Shown here: positions 61,831 to 64,000 of the stretch, piece after piece
Position numbering within the stretch: position 1 is the first letter of the stretch
Layout: every line of letters begins with the position of its first letter
Assembly: GCA_003151115.1 (NCBI GenBank)
Contig: PLWS01000005.1
Coordinates: 310,001 to 374,000, forward strand
Origin: Vulcanimicrobiota bacterium
GTDB lineage: Bacteria > Vulcanimicrobiota > Vulcanimicrobiia > Vulcanimicrobiales > Vulcanimicrobiaceae
Length of the DNA: 64,000 nt
Direction of reading: 5' to 3'
Translations under genes and position numbers: made by a program
The notes under the pieces: generated by a model
Told to the model about the DNA's origin: nothing
Databases searched by the model: none
Seen by the model: only the letters and a program-made list of their open reading frames with translations

Positions 61831-62618
61831 AATATTTCGCGGGGGTCGACGTCGGATCGACTCAGGCAAAGTGCATCATCGTCGACGAGCAGCGGACGAT
61901 CAGCGCCCGCGCGTTGGTCGAAACCGGTGCGAACGTCGCGCGCGCCGCCGATCGCTGCTTCGCCGCGGCCCTCGAAGCCGGCGGGATCGCGCGTGAAAGC
62001 ATCGCATGCGCCGTCGGCACCGGGTACGGCAGGTTCAAGGTTTCGTTCGGGGATCTGCAGATCACCGAGATCACCTGCCACGCCAAAGGCGCGAGCCTGC
62101 TTTTCCCTCAGACGAGAACGGTCATCGACATGGGCGGGCAGGACGCCAAGGCGATCAGCGTGCGCGACGGCGAGGTAGTCGATTTTGTGATGAACGACAA
62201 GTGCGCGGCCGGCACCGGCCGCTTTCTCTCGACGGCGGCCGAAACGCTGGGCCTTGGACTCGAAGAGATCGGCGAGATCTCGCTGCGCGCGCGCAATCCC
62301 GTGCGGTTATCGACGGTCTGCACCGTCTTCGTCGAGTCGGACATCATGGCATACGTTGCACAGGGCAAGAAGATCGAAGACATTTTGGGCGGCATCCACA
62401 GCGCGATCGCGGCGAGAACGATTGCGCTAGTGCGCCGCGTCGGCCTCGAACCTCAGTTCACGTTTACGGGCGGCGTCTCGCTCAACGTGGGCATGGTCAA
62501 AATGATGGAAGAGAAGCTGGGGCAGCCGCTCAACGTATCGGCGGATTCGCATTACATGGGAGCGATCGGAGCGGCCCTGTTCGCATCCGAGCACGCTTTA
62601 GTTCCAGCCGGAAACTGA
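61827..62618 (+). CDS. bzdP: Benzoyl-CoA reductase ATPase subunit, BzdP/BcrD-like
   Basis: A 263-residue ASKHA-fold ATPase of the BadF/BadG/HgdC family, which couples ATP hydrolysis to electron transfer. The phosphate-binding motif is AGVDVGSTQAKC, the second is VIDMGGQDAKAI, and the bridging [4Fe-4S] cluster Cys are Cys126 in NDKCAAGTGRFL and Cys165 in STVCTVFVESD. Its partner (next gene) is about the same length, unlike the unequal BcrA/BcrD pair. Confidence 0.87.
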   Translation: MKYFAGVDVGSTQAKCIIVDEQRTISARALVETGANVARAADRCFAAALEAGGIARESIACAVGTGYGRFKVSFGDLQITEITCHAKGASLLFPQTRTVIDMGGQDAKAISVRDGEVVDFVMNDKCAAGTGRFLSTAAETLGLGLEEIGEISLRARNPVRLSTVCTVFVESDIMAYVAQGKKIEDILGGIHSAIAARTIALVRRVGLEPQFTFTGGVSLNVGMVKMMEEKLGQPLNVSADSHYMGAIGAALFASEHALVPAGN

Positions 62619-62638
62619 TCGGAGGGATTTTTACGGAA

Positions 62639-63424
62639 ATTATTGCCGGTGTCGATGTAGGCGCGCGAAGCACAAAAGTCGCGCTGATCGACCGAAACGC
62701 CACGCTTCTCGCAATAGTCGTGACGCGAACGCGTCCGCCGCTTGTGGAATTGCTCGATCGGGCGCTCGACGAAGCGCTGCAACGTGCCGGCGCCGGCCGC
62801 GAGGCGCTTCGATACGTTGCCACGACCGGCTTCGGCCGCTCGAATTATCCCGAACGCGACCTGCAGTTGACGGACGTCACCGCCGCCGCCCACGGTGCGG
62901 CCCACCTGTTCCCGCAAACGCGCTGCGTGGTCGATATCGGCGCGCAGAGTTCGCGCGCGATGAAGATCGAGCCCGGCGGACGCGTGCGCGAGTTCAAGTC
63001 GAACGACAAGTGCGCCGCCGGAGCGGGCGGTTTCGTGGAACGCGCGGCGCGTTACTTGGAGACGACGCTCGAAGCGGTCGGTGATCTGTCGTTGCATGGC
63101 GAAGCTCCCGTCACCATATCGAGCGTCTGCGCAGTGCTGGCGGAGTCGGAAATTATCAACCACGTCAGCCAAGGGGAAAGCACCGAAAATATTCTGCGCG
63201 GCGTTCACAACTCGCTGGCCGAGCGAGCGGTCTTATTGCTCAAGCGCGTCGGCATCGAGCCGGAAGTGACGCTCGTCGGCGGCATGGGCCGGCAAGCCGG
63301 CATGGTGCGCGCGCTCGAAGAACTCCTGGGTTTGCGCATAAATGTTGCGCCTGAGCCGGAGATGGCCAACGCGCTAGGTGCCGCCCTGCTTGCGAAGCGC
63401 CGCTTAGAGAAAGCGGCCGCGTGA
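62639..63424 (+). CDS. bzdQ: Benzoyl-CoA reductase ATPase subunit, BzdQ/BcrA-like
   Basis: About 261 residues, a second ASKHA ATPase with AGVDVGARSTKVAL, cluster Cys125 in NDKCAAGAGGF and Cys164 in SSVCAVLAES. The usual DxGGQD motif reads DIGAQSSRAM here, so the Asp of GGQD is replaced by Ser. The domain begins without ATG, GTG or TTG; a strong GGAGGG (62621-62626) precedes candidate starts ATT 62639, ATT 62642 and ACG 62633. The stop overlaps the next start (GTGA). Confidence 0.85.
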   Translation: MIAGVDVGARSTKVALIDRNATLLAIVVTRTRPPLVELLDRALDEALQRAGAGREALRYVATTGFGRSNYPERDLQLTDVTAAAHGAAHLFPQTRCVVDIGAQSSRAMKIEPGGRVREFKSNDKCAAGAGGFVERAARYLETTLEAVGDLSLHGEAPVTISSVCAVLAESEIINHVSQGESTENILRGVHNSLAERAVLLLKRVGIEPEVTLVGGMGRQAGMVRALEELLGLRINVAPEPEMANALGAALLAKRRLEKAAA

Positions 63425-63888
63425 ATACGGGAATCGCGTCGCTGCGAGCCGAGCACGAAACGATCCTTGGAGTGGTCGATCAATTGGAGGGCGTTGCTTG
63501 CGGCTTTGCCGGCGGCCAAGCGCCGGCCGCGTACGTACTGGCCGCGATAGAGTTCTTGCGTGTCTTCGTCGATCAGAATCACCATGCCAAGGAAGAGCGT
63601 GTGCTTTTTGCGGCGATGGCTGCCGATCCGGGCCTTGCGGGCATGGCCGAGGCCCTAACCGCCGATCACTCGGAGGGGCGCGCTCTGGTTGGAGAGATCG
63701 ACGCTGCCTTTCGCGCCGGCCGTCCGATCGATAACCTTGTCGTCGCCTACGCGGCTTTTATTCGAGAGCACATACGGCGTGAAAACGAAATGGTGTTTAA
63801 GGCGGCCGAAAACACATTGGATGAATCCGTCTTAGCCGGTTTCGATGCGAAGTTCCTCGAAATTGAAAACGAAGCTGCTACGGCATAG
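63421..63888 (+). CDS. Hemerythrin-like (HHE) domain protein
   Basis: A 155-residue four-helix protein with the HHE metal-binding pattern: His12 (AEHETIL), His54/His55 and Glu58 (NHHAKEERVLF), His83 (DHSEGR), His117 and Glu121 (EHIRRENEMVF). A diiron site would bind O2 or other small molecules. The GTG start overlaps the preceding ATPase stop, so it is co-translated with the oxygen-sensitive reductase and may sense or scavenge oxygen. Confidence 0.85.
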   Translation: MNTGIASLRAEHETILGVVDQLEGVACGFAGGQAPAAYVLAAIEFLRVFVDQNHHAKEERVLFAAMAADPGLAGMAEALTADHSEGRALVGEIDAAFRAGRPIDNLVVAYAAFIREHIRRENEMVFKAAENTLDESVLAGFDAKFLEIENEAATA

Positions 63889-64000
63889 CCGGGCGATAGA
63901 GAACGATCAGATCGGCGACGCAGACGGGTTTGGCGGTGCCTTCAGCTTCAATCGTCACGTGATTCACGACACGCAGTCCGCGGTCGCTAGGCTTCGCTTC
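63878..64000 (-). CDS. MaoC/hotdog-type protein, C-terminal fragment at window edge
   Basis: A minus-strand frame runs from base 64000 to a TAG at 63878-63880; the N-terminus is outside the window. The 40 residues visible (GLRVVNHVTIEAEG, then VCVADLIVLYRP) resemble the closing strands of a MaoC-like acyl dehydratase or thioesterase. It converges on the hemerythrin gene with an 11-base overlap. Confidence 0.4.
   Translation of the reverse strand, partial: EAKPSDRGLRVVNHVTIEAEGTAKPVCVADLIVLYRPAMP

Overview
The window is 64 kb of GC-rich bacterial chromosome with no rRNA. Its core genes are ordinary: the end of miaA, hfq, dapF, uvrC, a type II thymidine kinase, tmRNA and a tRNA-Pro. Around them lie many secreted beta-propeller lipoproteins. 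High GC, the miaA-hfq-dapF order, and many paralogous 'virginiamycin B lyase-like' and tectonin-like lipoproteins made me think of the candidate phylum Eremiobacterota (WPS-2 / Vulcanimicrobiota). That is recollection rather than a test, so treat the taxonomy as tentative.

Layout. 1-9.3 kb: housekeeping genes on the plus strand (miaA end, hfq, dapF, GNAT, radical SAM, Na+/H+ antiporter), two TrkA-type genes on the minus strand, tRNA-Pro, then a Clp-N-domain protein, DedA, uvrC and a small membrane protein closed by a clear terminator. 9.3-31 kb: an accessory mixture containing Vgb-like propellers, a TetR regulator, tmRNA, a prolyl aminopeptidase-like hydrolase, a frameshifted tectonin-GH64 fusion, an alkyltransferase-like protein, a class C beta-lactamase-like hydrolase, a histone H1-like protein, BrkB, thymidine kinase, two coupled retropepsin-like proteases, two MFS transporters, OsmC, a cupredoxin and STAS proteins. 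31-43.6 kb: tandem M61 peptidases, a phosphoesterase, a dual-propeller lipoprotein, an aldo/keto reductase, and a catalase behind a perfect Fur/PerR-like palindrome. 43.6-55.3 kb: a plastic region with three more propeller lipoproteins, three partial tRNA 3' ends resembling attachment-site scars, dispersed repeats and decayed gene fragments.

56.1-63.9 kb holds the most notable system. A TetR gene is followed by a tightly coupled operon encoding dienoyl-CoA hydratase, a short 6-oxocyclohexenecarbonyl-CoA hydrolase-like protein, a hydroxyacyl-CoA dehydrogenase, and four subunits of an ATP-dependent benzoyl-CoA reductase (class I). A hemerythrin-like protein ends the operon. Together the enzymes would reduce benzoyl-CoA, hydrate and oxidise the ring, and open it. 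Both ATPase subunits are short (about 261-263 residues), which suggests the Bzd rather than the Bcr/Bad type. The same window carries a catalase, so an oxygen-exposed or facultative lifestyle is possible.

At least four gene remnants (GMC oxidoreductase tail, carboxypeptidase-regulatory-like protein, internally deleted MFS transporter, propeller fragment) show that the accessory parts are actively decaying.
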